64,000 nt of DNA, from positions 124,001 to 188,000 of the forward strand of contig NZ_JABMKY010000007.1 of assembly GCF_013204845.1 (NCBI RefSeq), written 5' to 3'. The translations under genes were made by a program, and so were the position numbers. Every line of letters begins with the position of its first letter. Position 1 is the stretch's first letter. The DNA comes from Paenibacillus qinlingensis (GTDB lineage: Bacteria > Bacillota > Bacilli > Paenibacillales > NBRC-103111). This document shows, one piece after another, positions 14,728 through 23,500 of the stretch. Below the pieces are notes generated by a model. It searched no databases. It was not told the DNA's origin and worked only from the letters and a program-made list of their open reading frames with translations.

Positions 14728-16968
14728 ATTCTTGGCTCGAATGAGATCATTTCAAAAGTAGAAACGCCAGTTCGTCCCAAAATTTCAGTTATTGTCACTG
14801 TATTCAATACTGGGGAATTCCTCAGTAAGTGTTTGCAATCTATAATTAACCAAACCATATGGAGTGTCATGGAGTTAGTTATTATCAATGATGGGTCATC
14901 AGACCATTCTTCGGCAATTATTAAAGAGTTCGTGAAACAGGAACCTGAACGTATAATAAGTATACACTATGCTGAAAACCAAGGTGTAGGTAACTCTCGG
15001 AATGTAGGGATTGCTCAGTCTAGAGGCGACTATATCGGTTTCGTTGACTCAGATGATTGGATTGCTAACAATATGTTTGAGTTGTTGTATACGAAAGCTT
15101 TGGATGGGCATGACATGGTAATTTGTGATTATTTTAGTAGGTATGAAGACGAAGATCTGACAATTCCAGAGAAGGGATTTTCACAAGACGTCTTTACGCA
15201 AAAACAGGCTATTCTTTACGCACAAGTGGTTCCTTGGAATAAGCTCTACAAAAAGGAATTATTACAAAAAATTCAGTATTTGAATATTTGGTATGAGGAT
15301 GTTGCATCAACCCCCATTTTGATCAGTCTAGCGAATTTACCAGCTTATTTGAATATTCCCTTATATTATTATAAAAGGTCTAGACCAGGTTCTATCGCAA
15401 ATAGCAGCGGACCCAAAGTGTTAGATATTTTACGAGCCTGGGACCGTTTAATCGAACATGCAGATTTGAATAATAGTTTTAAAGAGGAAATTCTCTTTTT
15501 TGTAACCAAATGTATTAATTATTATATTGATTTCAAACCCGAGTATGCTGATCATTTCTGGGAATATGCAAGGAAGCATCGAGAACTATTAAGCGGTGGA
15601 GAGTACAATCGCAAAGCAGTTGAAACTAAAGAGATTCGTGACTTATTTGGTATATTTAATAATAGTACGCCAATGCATGCAACGAAGTATGAAACAAAAT
15701 ATGCAACTCATAAAAAACGAACCTTGAGAATCATACAAGTCATTTCACCAATCTGTAGCCCTGTATCAGATGTTGACTCAGCTGGAACAGAGAAAATGGT
15801 ATACGAAATTACACAAGAATTGGTAAAACGTGGACATAGGGTTGTTTTATATGCTCCTAAGGGAAGTAAAGTTTCAGCAAAGGTAGTACCCTTCCCCAAA
15901 TATTTCGAAGATCGACACTTACCCGCATTTATCCGTAAAACAAGACCTTCGAAAGTAGATCTAATTCATGACCACACTTTTTCATCAATTGTCAGATTAA
16001 GAAAAATGGGAGTTCCCGTGTTACCCACTCACCATTTACCTACCAATAGTGAATTCCATGATTCCGTTTATGTCAGTCACGCTGCTCGGAATAATGCCGG
16101 CGTCAATGGCCTAGTTGTACACAATGGAATCAATCCAGATGAATACGAGTATAGTGAAGGGAAAGATGACTATTTATTGTTTATCGGGAGGATACTCCCC
16201 GACAAAGGCGTCATTCATGCAATTGAAGTCGCTGAACGCAATCACCAAAAGCTAATTATAGCTGGACCTATTAAAGATGAAGAATATTTCCGGAACATTT
16301 TACTGCCCCGTATTAATAATAATGAAAAAATTCACTATATAGGCGCTGTTGCAAGCAAACAAAAGCAGGAGCTCCTTAAGAGAGCCCGATGTGTCCTCTT
16401 TCCGTCTATTTGGAAGGAGCCTTTTGGACTTGTTTTGATTGAGGCTATGATTTCGGGCACCCCCGTACTAGCGTTGAACAACGGTGCCGCCTTAGAGGTA
16501 CTTGAAGGTTTTCCTCAGTTAGTATGTAATAGCATAGATGAACTTGCGCACAAAGCTTTACATGAGTCATTCCCGCCACCACATGTCCTAAGAGAATATG
16601 TGCTTTCCAAGTTTACGACTTCTACAATGGTGGACCAATATATCACGTTGTATGAACAGAAAATTAATGAATTTATGAAAAGACGAGTAAAGTTAAAACT
16701 GCTAAGAAGAAGAAAATTTAAATTGCGAAGAGGAAGAAGATTTAAATTGGTAAGAGGAAGAAAAAATTTAAAACGGCTAAGAAGAAGAAAAAATTTAAAA
16801 TTGCAAAGAAGAAGAAATTTAAAATTACTAAGAAGAAATACAAAACTGCTAAAAAGAAAAAGATACATCTTAAAGAAAAAGATAACAGCCAAAAGAAGTG
16901 TAACAAAGCGAGTAAAAGCAAATAAAAGAAGTGTAAGAAAGCAAATAAGAACAACTAAAAGAGCATAA
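14728..16968 (+). CDS. GT2-GT4 fusion glycosyltransferase with Arg/Lys-rich repeat tail
   Basis: Cytoplasmic or membrane-associated sugar transferase with two catalytic modules. Residues about 15-240 are a GT-A family 2 domain (SVIVTVFNTGEFLSKCLQSI, INDGSSDHS, GNSRNVGI, the acidic DSDDW motif). Residues about 330-645 are a GT-B family 4 domain (RIIQVISPICSPVSDVDSAG, LLFIGRILPDKG, FPSIWKEPFGLVLIEAM, GTPVLALNNGAALEV). The last about 95 residues are a highly basic repeat tail. No ATG, GTG or TTG start exists between the stop at 14698-14700 and codon 36, which lies inside the GT2 fold. The strong site GAGGAGG (14713-14719) points to ATT 14728. The gene is AT-rich compared with its neighbours, which suggests transfer. 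The acceptor is unknown; a cell-surface glycan is likely. Confidence 0.85.
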   Translation: MLGSNEIISKVETPVRPKISVIVTVFNTGEFLSKCLQSIINQTIWSVMELVIINDGSSDHSSAIIKEFVKQEPERIISIHYAENQGVGNSRNVGIAQSRGDYIGFVDSDDWIANNMFELLYTKALDGHDMVICDYFSRYEDEDLTIPEKGFSQDVFTQKQAILYAQVVPWNKLYKKELLQKIQYLNIWYEDVASTPILISLANLPAYLNIPLYYYKRSRPGSIANSSGPKVLDILRAWDRLIEHADLNNSFKEEILFFVTKCINYYIDFKPEYADHFWEYARKHRELLSGGEYNRKAVETKEIRDLFGIFNNSTPMHATKYETKYATHKKRTLRIIQVISPICSPVSDVDSAGTEKMVYEITQELVKRGHRVVLYAPKGSKVSAKVVPFPKYFEDRHLPAFIRKTRPSKVDLIHDHTFSSIVRLRKMGVPVLPTHHLPTNSEFHDSVYVSHAARNNAGVNGLVVHNGINPDEYEYSEGKDDYLLFIGRILPDKGVIHAIEVAERNHQKLIIAGPIKDEEYFRNILLPRINNNEKIHYIGAVASKQKQELLKRARCVLFPSIWKEPFGLVLIEAMISGTPVLALNNGAALEVLEGFPQLVCNSIDELAHKALHESFPPPHVLREYVLSKFTTSTMVDQYITLYEQKINEFMKRRVKLKLLRRRKFKLRRGRRFKLVRGRKNLKRLRRRKNLKLQRRRNLKLLRRNTKLLKRKRYILKKKITAKRSVTKRVKANKRSVRKQIRTTKRA
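16678..16968 (+). repeat. Low-complexity A/G-rich repeat encoding the basic tail
   Basis: Six to seven degenerate units of 24-30 bases built on AAATTTAAA followed by runs of AAGAAGAAG. In the main frame they read as KFKLRRGRR, FKLVRGRKN, LKRLRRRKN and similar. The next frame is also open from 16746 to 16925 and reads as KKKKFKIAKKKKFKIT-like lysine repeats. Confidence 0.8.
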
Positions 16969-17090
16969 ATAAAACAAAGGAACTAACTGATCTGGAGGAG
17001 TTCTTTACCAGATATGGTTTCTCTAGCAGGCGAGTATCGTAGCAGAAAGCCCGTATTAGATCAAGGGTTCTTGTTATGCTTATAGATATA

Positions 17091-17131
17091 TAGACCAGTT
17101 CCTTTTCTTGGGAAGTGGTCTATTTGTTTTT
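17091..17131 (+). terminator. Rho-independent terminator
   Basis: TAGACCA(G)TTCC pairs with GGGAA(G)TGGTCTA, followed by TTTGTTTTT. It lies about 120 bases after the glycosyltransferase stop; the stretch between holds only a weak ATCTGG/CCAGAT hairpin. Confidence 0.75.
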
Positions 17132-17237
17132 ATTCGAAGCAAGGGCTGTTACTTCTTACAAAGATATATGCCATAAAACAGCAGGATTGTGCAGGAAGTT
17201 AGCTATTGTCTGCATTAAATCTCTTATATTTTCACGA

Positions 17238-17273
17238 TATAATGAGGAACGAAAAGAATTGTAAGCGCAATCA
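17238..17273 (+). promoter_or_regulatory. -10 box and cre-like site before the rhamnogalacturonan lyase gene
   Basis: A perfect TATAAT (17238-17243) is followed 16 bases later by TGTAAGCGCAATCA (17260-17273). This matches the CcpA-binding consensus TGWNANCGNTNWCA at all but one fixed position. A cre just downstream of the start of transcription would give glucose repression. The -35 is weak. Confidence 0.6.
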
Positions 17274-17378
17274 ATGGACTGATAATCCATACGATCACAG
17301 GAGGTGAAACGGGAAGTTCGCAGATGGCCCGAGACAAAGTGATTGTAGATCAAAATTGACTACCTGGAGGTTGTAGAA

Positions 17379-19271
17379 ATGTTTAAACATGCCAAGCAAC
17401 TGATTAAAGCAACTTGCTTCATTACATTAAGCTCACTCCTCATTTCTTCTTTCGGTATCCAGACACCTTCCGCACATGCAGCGGTTGCTCGGCAAATGGA
17501 GAAATTAGACCGCGGTCTAGTGGCAGTTAAGGTCAGTACGGGCGTCCTCGTTAGTTGGCGACTTCTCGGTACGGAAGCAGCGAGTACTTCGTTCAACGTC
17601 TATCGAAATGGCGTTAAGCTCAACGCTTCACCGATCACGACAAGCACGAATTATCAAGATAATTCGGGTACCACGAGCTCCAGTTACACTGTCAAGGCCG
17701 TTGTTGGCGGCGTAGAGCAGACAGCATCAGCTGCAGCTACGCCATGGGCGAACAACTATTTGGATGTGCCAATACAGAAACCTGCGGGCGGGACTACTCC
17801 AGACGGTGTCAGTTACACCTATAACGCCAATGATGCAAGCGTTGGTGATGTGGACGGTGACGGCCAATATGAAATCATTCTGAAGTGGGATCCTACCAAT
17901 TCCAAAGACAATTCACAGGATGGCTATACGGGTGAAGTGTTTGTCGATGCTTATAAACTGAATGGTACGCGGTTATGGCGGATCAGTATGGGGAAAAATA
18001 TTCGAGCTGGCGCTCACTATACGCAATTCATGGTCTACGATTTGGATGGAGATGGCAAAGCGGAAATCGCCATGAAAACAGCCGATGGCACCAAGGACGG
18101 CACTGGCGTGGTCATTGGCAGTTCAACTGTGGATTATCGCAACAGTGTGGGGAGAGTTCTGACTGGACCAGAATTTTTAACCATCTTTGAAGGGGCGACA
18201 GGAAAGGCATTGACTTCAACGAGCTATGATCCTCCACGCGGCACAGTCGGCGATTGGGGCGATACGTACGGCAACCGGGTAGATCGTTTCTTAGCGACGG
18301 TCGCCTATCTGGATGGGCAGAAACCCAGCATCGTCATGGCACGCGGCTATTACACAAGAACGGTTCTAGTAGCGTACAATTGGCGTGGTGGAACGCTATC
18401 CAAGTTATGGACATTTGACAGCAACACCTCAGGCAACTCGGCCTATGCAGGGCAAGGGAACCACAACTTAACAGCCGCCGACGTGGATGGTGATGGCAAG
18501 GATGAAATCGTCTATGGCGCGATGACGATTGATGATAACGGAGCTAAGAAATACAACACAGCATTAGGGCATGGCGATGCCCTTCATGTCGGCGACTTGG
18601 ATCCGAACAGTGCGGGACTTGAAGTATTCAAAGTGATGGAAAGTACTAGCGCTACCTATGGCGCAGCCGTGTGGAATGCGGGAACTGGCGCCATCAAGTG
18701 GGGAGTGAATACTGGCGCTGATACGGGAAGAGGCATGTCTGCTGATATTGACCCACGGTATGCCGGCGAGGAAGTATGGGCAAGCAACGGTGTTGGGCTT
18801 TATCAAATCAATGGTACCAAAATCAGCTCCACGACCCCTTCATCCATTAATTTTGGTATCTGGTGGGATGGCGATGTTTCCCGTGAGCTTCTTGATCACA
18901 ATTGGGATGGCACGAATGGGGTTGGCCGCATTGATAAATGGAACTACACAGCTCTCAATACAACGACCTTATTAACGGCAACAGGAACTAATTCGAATAA
19001 CTACACGAAAGGGAATCCAAGCTTGCAAGCCGATCTATTCGGCGATTGGCGTGAAGAGGTCATTTGGCGGAAGTCGGACAGCTCAGCTTTACGTATCTAT
19101 GCAACGCCGTATGAAACAACGACACGCCTATGGACCTTAATGCATGATCCGCTTTACCGTCTGGATATCGCTTGGCAAAATGTAGCTTACAACCAACCGC
19201 CTCACACGAGTTACTATCTCGGAACAGGGATGGCCACACCAACGCAGCCGAATATCTATACCACACCATAA
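17379..19271 (+). CDS. Secreted rhamnogalacturonan lyase, PL11 family (YesW-like)
   Basis: Extracellular enzyme that cleaves the rhamnose-galacturonate backbone of pectin rhamnogalacturonan I by beta-elimination. Signal peptide about 1-34 ending in SAHA. The mature protein follows the PL11 pattern: an N-terminal fibronectin-like domain (LVSWRLLGTEAASTSFNVYR), then an eight-bladed propeller with repeated calcium-binding DxDGDG loops (GDVDGDGQYEIILKWDPTN, YDLDGDGKAEIAMKTADGT, ADVDGDGKDEIVYG) and the C-terminal ADLFGDWREEVIWR and DIAWQNVAYNQPPH motifs. Its 630 residues are close to B. subtilis YesW (620). The ATG follows TGGAGG. An AraC-type gene lies convergently downstream and could regulate it. 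Confidence 0.95.
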   Translation: MFKHAKQLIKATCFITLSSLLISSFGIQTPSAHAAVARQMEKLDRGLVAVKVSTGVLVSWRLLGTEAASTSFNVYRNGVKLNASPITTSTNYQDNSGTTSSSYTVKAVVGGVEQTASAAATPWANNYLDVPIQKPAGGTTPDGVSYTYNANDASVGDVDGDGQYEIILKWDPTNSKDNSQDGYTGEVFVDAYKLNGTRLWRISMGKNIRAGAHYTQFMVYDLDGDGKAEIAMKTADGTKDGTGVVIGSSTVDYRNSVGRVLTGPEFLTIFEGATGKALTSTSYDPPRGTVGDWGDTYGNRVDRFLATVAYLDGQKPSIVMARGYYTRTVLVAYNWRGGTLSKLWTFDSNTSGNSAYAGQGNHNLTAADVDGDGKDEIVYGAMTIDDNGAKKYNTALGHGDALHVGDLDPNSAGLEVFKVMESTSATYGAAVWNAGTGAIKWGVNTGADTGRGMSADIDPRYAGEEVWASNGVGLYQINGTKISSTTPSSINFGIWWDGDVSRELLDHNWDGTNGVGRIDKWNYTALNTTTLLTATGTNSNNYTKGNPSLQADLFGDWREEVIWRKSDSSALRIYATPYETTTRLWTLMHDPLYRLDIAWQNVAYNQPPHTSYYLGTGMATPTQPNIYTTP

Positions 19272-19283
19272 AGTGAGAATGAG

Positions 19284-19317
19284 AGAAGCGTACGGGGGAA
19301 TCCGGCGCTTCTTTTAT
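19284..19317. terminator. Terminator between the PL11 gene and the convergent AraC gene
   Basis: AGAAGCG and CGCTTCT form the stem, followed by TTTATT on the plus strand. The hairpin lies in the short convergent gap and overlaps the AraC stop codon. Confidence 0.65.
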
Positions 19318-20159
19318 TCCATTCTTAACTGTTGAATGCGCTTTCTACATACAGCGGGGGATGTCCCATAGAAAGCAGAAAACTGGCGAGAGAAATAAAA
19401 GGGATGATTGAACCCGACTTCCTCCGCAATTTCGGCCATCGTTAGTGAAGTTGTTTCTATGAGCTTTCTAGCTTGGCGAAGTCGAATTTTATTTAACATG
19501 TCCATGACGGATTCACCGGTCTGTCTTTTAAAGAGATGGGCGAACCTAGAAGGGGATAAGTTAACCAACGCAGCCAGTTCAGCAACTGTATAAGGTTGAT
19601 TATAATGTTGGGTAATCAGCGCTAACGTACGCGCTATGCGTGAATCGAGCGGATATTCGGGTTGCATGGCACTTTTGGACAGGAGAAGGAGGATTTTTTC
19701 TAGTGCGTTGATGGCGAATCTCTCTGAGTAGTGGTCTATTTCTTCGTTGTATTGAATTAAACTGTTGAAAGTGTTAGTTACCTGAAGCAATTCCTTTTCA
19801 CAATTAAAACGAGCTAGTCGTATGCCTTTAATCACCTCAGGCAGCTGTAAAAGCGGTAACCATTCTTCCTTCGGGACAAAATGACACCAATAAAACTCCC
19901 AGAGGGTGTTCTCTGGCGTTCCGTAGAAATGGGGGGTGCCTGGTGTGATTAAAGTAACCTCATCCTGCTGGCATTCGTAGGTTTCTTTACCGTTGTTAAA
20001 TAAACCTGTCCCCTTCAACGTCAAGGTCAAATAATAATCTTTTGTACCGTTGGACCGTTTAACCTTGTAGCCAAAGGATTGGCGATAATGGCCGGAAATC
20101 AGCCTTCCAGGGATTGTCGTTAAATTCTCAGTAGCAGAAAAGGACATGAATTCAGTCAT
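19314..20159 (-). CDS. AraC-family transcriptional regulator
   Basis: DNA-binding activator or repressor, typically of sugar genes. Residues about 15-150 form an AraC-type cupin sensor (LTLTLKGTGLFNNG, EVTLITPGTPHFYG). The C-terminal 100 residues carry two helix-turn-helix motifs (YTVAELAALVNLSPSRFAHL and LTMAEIAEEVGFNHPFYFSR) and the signature FYGTSPAVCRKR. I chose the ATG at 20157-20159 (MTEFMSF) because GGGGGCG precedes it; an in-frame ATG 24 bases upstream has no ribosome site. It faces the PL11 gene tail to tail, and its 5' side faces the leader of the glycerophosphodiesterase gene. Its target is not shown by the sequence. Confidence 0.92.
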   Translation of the reverse strand: MTEFMSFSATENLTTIPGRLISGHYRQSFGYKVKRSNGTKDYYLTLTLKGTGLFNNGKETYECQQDEVTLITPGTPHFYGTPENTLWEFYWCHFVPKEEWLPLLQLPEVIKGIRLARFNCEKELLQVTNTFNSLIQYNEEIDHYSERFAINALEKILLLLSKSAMQPEYPLDSRIARTLALITQHYNQPYTVAELAALVNLSPSRFAHLFKRQTGESVMDMLNKIRLRQARKLIETTSLTMAEIAEEVGFNHPFYFSRQFSAFYGTSPAVCRKRIQQLRME

Positions 20160-20341
20160 ACGCGAATCGCCCCCATTTCCCATTTAGTTACTAGTATAAA
20201 GGATTTTATGGAAAATTGTAGTGGTATAGGTTACAGAGAATAGCTCCTATTTTACAATTTCTTATTGCATAGATAACACGTAACAAACAATCACTCGCTA
20301 GTATTGTTTATAGGACAACTGAACTGAATAGGCAGGGGTAG

Positions 20342-20422
20342 GAGACCAGGAGAAAACCCTTCAAGGCAGCAAATGAGTGGCTAGTGAAAACTAGCTGTGT
20401 CGTTTGTATGCGTGAAGGGTTT
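20342..20422 (+). promoter_or_regulatory. GlpP-type antitermination leader (element plus terminator), copy 1
   Basis: The element GAGACCAGGAGAAAACCCTT (20342-20361) ends in the left arm (AAAACCCTTCA) of a terminator whose right arm is TGAAGGGTTTTTT (20413-20425). An inner hairpin GCTAGTgaaaACTAGC lies between. The same 20 bases recur at 26667. Because glpP itself lies downstream and both controlled units handle glycerol phosphates, the element is read as a target for GlpP-dependent antitermination, as known for glpFK, glpD and glpTQ in B. subtilis. Confidence 0.65.
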
Positions 20423-20453
20423 TTTGTGTTCTCAAAAACAGAAAGGAGGAGTG

Positions 20454-20474
20454 ATGGAAGATATCGTTGGTTAA
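20454..20474 (+). CDS. Possible six-codon leader ORF
   Basis: ATG 20454 (MEDIVG, then stop) follows an ideal AAGGAGGAG site, between the leader terminator and the true start at 20519. It may be a regulatory upstream frame or an orphan ribosome site. Confidence 0.25.
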   Translation: MEDIVG

Positions 20475-20518
20475 TTTTACAGGGATTTATACCATTCATA
20501 TCAGAGAGGATTGATTCT

Positions 20519-23500
20519 ATGAAACGATATAAAAAGGTTGTGAATCGTCTTATTATAGCTGCGCTAGTTGCTAGTTTCGTACCGCATGGTTTCTTGCCTT
20601 CTCAGCAGGCTTATGCAGCAGATGACAATAGAAATACATTAAATGTGAGGAAGACGGTCAATGCACCAGTCATTGATGGGAAATTAGATGAGTCACTGTG
20701 GTCAATTAGCCAAAGCCTAACGAAACAAACAGGAAGTGGTACGTTTAAGGATAGTAAATTCGGCATGCTCTGGGACAATAAGTACCTGTACATCGGAGTC
20801 AAGGCGGATGATGATAATCTGACTGCGGCAGGGTCCGGGAATTGGTTTGACCAGGATAACATTAATTTTTTTCTAGATCCTACGATGCATCAATCGACTC
20901 CTTACGCGGCAGATGATATGCAGCTTGGTTTTGTGTATCAGGCAGACTCAACATCACCTGAGTTTCATTTCGGAGCAGCAACAAACGGCCAAAGCAGCAA
21001 GGATTCCAATAAGATTTTGAGAGCCATACAGAAGACGGCAACGGGCTGGTCCTTAGAGACCGCTATACCATGGGATATGTTGAAGATGGATCCTAATCTC
21101 ACGAAGAAGCTAGGCTTGGAAATTGGGGTAACGGACCGCTATGGGACAGACGTGGCACAGCAAAGAAACAGCTACTGGAGCGCCTTTCAGTCAAGCTCGT
21201 TCTGGAATGATACCACCGGTTTCGGTGTGATTAACCTAATCGATAGTAATCCGGTTACAGATGCGGTGAGCCCTGTACTCTTAGATGAAAACTTTGATGC
21301 TTATCCAAACGGTACAATTCCTTATGGCTGGATTTCTGATGTGAATGCAGGAAGTCCTTCGTTTACGGTCGTGCAGGATACGTATGGTAACGGCCGAATG
21401 ACGTTTGATGGCAAGGCCTCGGGTAAACAAGGGCGAATTGTTGCTCCGGTACAGTGGGACAACTACACGGTTGAAGCAGATGTTAAATTCGAATCCGTAC
21501 TGGATTCGGCAAGATGGGCATCACTGATGTTCAGGGTGCCTTCCACAGGAAAAGTACCGTACAACCAGATGGCGATTCGTCAAAATGGTACTTATGAATT
21601 TGCTTATCGGAAAGCGGACGGCAACTGGTATTCACCAACGCCAATTTCTGGGTCCTGGCGAACATTGACTGTAAATTCCGATTACACGATGAAAGTTCGG
21701 ATTTTTGGTAGTAATGTCAAAGAATATATGAAAGCGAAGTCTGATCCAAGCTACACGATGGTAACGGACACAACGCTGCCTACCACTGTCGTCATGGGAA
21801 GCGGTAAGGTAGGGTTGCAAGTGGATCAAAGTAAGGTCTCATTTGACAACCTGAAGGTGACGCGGATTACAGCTGATCGGCTTGACCTCGTCGTACCTAG
21901 CACAGTGGAAGCATTGACTGGACCGATAAGCGTTACCGGCAGTGTGTACTATTCGGATGGCATCACGGAAGCCATTTCAAACAAGCCTTTGAAATATTAC
22001 ACTTCGGATGAGTCGATCATCAAGGTCTCAAATAATGCGCTTTACCCGATGAAAGCGGGGAGAGCAACGGTTAGGGTCATTTATGAAAATGCTGAATACG
22101 TGCAAGAAGTAACAGTAACGCCTAGCACGGTGCCATTGAAAGTAAGCTCCCTCAAACATGATGACGGGTATTTTTTGGCAACAGTGAATCAACCGTTATC
22201 CTTAAGCACAATCACGTTTAAAGCAGACTTTAATGATTTTACGTCAGGTACAATAACCGGCAATGAATTGGATTGGACCTCGAGCAGCTCATCAGTTGTT
22301 GTGAGTAATGGTAACTTAAACATTTCACAAAAAGGTGTGTACACCCTGACTGCCCAAAAAGATGGGGTTTCGATATCCATGCTCGTCGTAGCCAAAGAAG
22401 CAGCAGACAGCGAGTATGTGCTCTATGAAGAAAATTTTGATCAGCTAACAGATGGGACGCTTCCAGCAGGCTGGAGCAGAAAAGAAGGGACGACAGCGAG
22501 CAAAGCCGTTGTTAAAGCTGGAGGGTTTGAACTAGATGCGGCAGCAGCGCCAGACAATCCTTCGCGTGTGCTTTTGCCAGACTACTTAGGGACATTTGGT
22601 AATTATAAAATCGAAGCTGATGTAACGCATTTGCAAGCGAACGATGCAGCAAGATGGCATTCCATCATGTATCGGATCCAAAACAATGATTACCCGTATT
22701 ACCAAATGGCAGTCAGGAAAGATGCTACCTCTGCCAACGGTGTAGAATTCGCTGAAAGAACGGCAGCTAATGCCTGGAACGTTATGGATACAGGTGCTTT
22801 TACGGAAGCCATTGATCCGAGCAAAATGTACCACTATACGGTAAAGGCTTTTAATAATCGTGTGATGGAAATGATTAACGACAAGGTTGTTGTCGATACA
22901 GATAATGCAGGTTCCTATGCGAAAGGTCGAATTGGCCTACAATCGAACGGCAGCAAAATGAGAGTTGATAACATTCGAGTAACACTGCAGCGGGATGCCC
23001 TTCCACTCACAGCGACCGATCGGTATGCCAATGTAACAGAGCCTACTACCCAGATTGCCATGGCTTCTACCATTGTAACTGAAGTCACTCAGGCGGCTGA
23101 TTTGAGCAAATGGTCGGATGCTGCAACGCCGGCTACGGCTATTCTACACGTGAATAACGAACTAAAAGTAACTAATCCAACGGGAGAAGTTGTCATTGGA
23201 GATGCAGCGGCTATTTTAGATACGTTTGGGACGAAGACGATGCCGGCCTTTTATGTCAAGGACGAATCAACTGTCGATAACCTGATCACTTATTTAAAGG
23301 ATAATCGAATCGAAGACGTATTCGTCATGTCGAGCAATGGCGATTTGGTTAAAAAAGCAAGATTAGCGTATCCGATTATTCGCGGAATTGTAGATTTTAG
23401 CGCCATGACGAGCTTTAGCCAAGAACAATTGCTGGAGATTCGTCAGACAACCAACGCAAGCCTTGCACATATTGCTGTACTTCCACAAAAAGCTGCAACG

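Noticed and set aside
16678-16920. CRISPR-like or satellite array
   Set aside because: Units are 24-30 bases, degenerate, without unique spacers, and lie inside a coding frame.
15708-16954. Minus-strand Phe/Leu-rich frames of 63-125 codons opposite the glycosyltransferase
   Set aside because: Complement of the AAG/AAA repeats; no start signals.
20342-20422. Metabolite riboswitch instead of a protein-dependent leader
   Set aside because: The conserved part is only about 20 bases, too short for a known aptamer class, and glpP lies within the same cluster. The protein-dependent explanation is simpler, although not proven.
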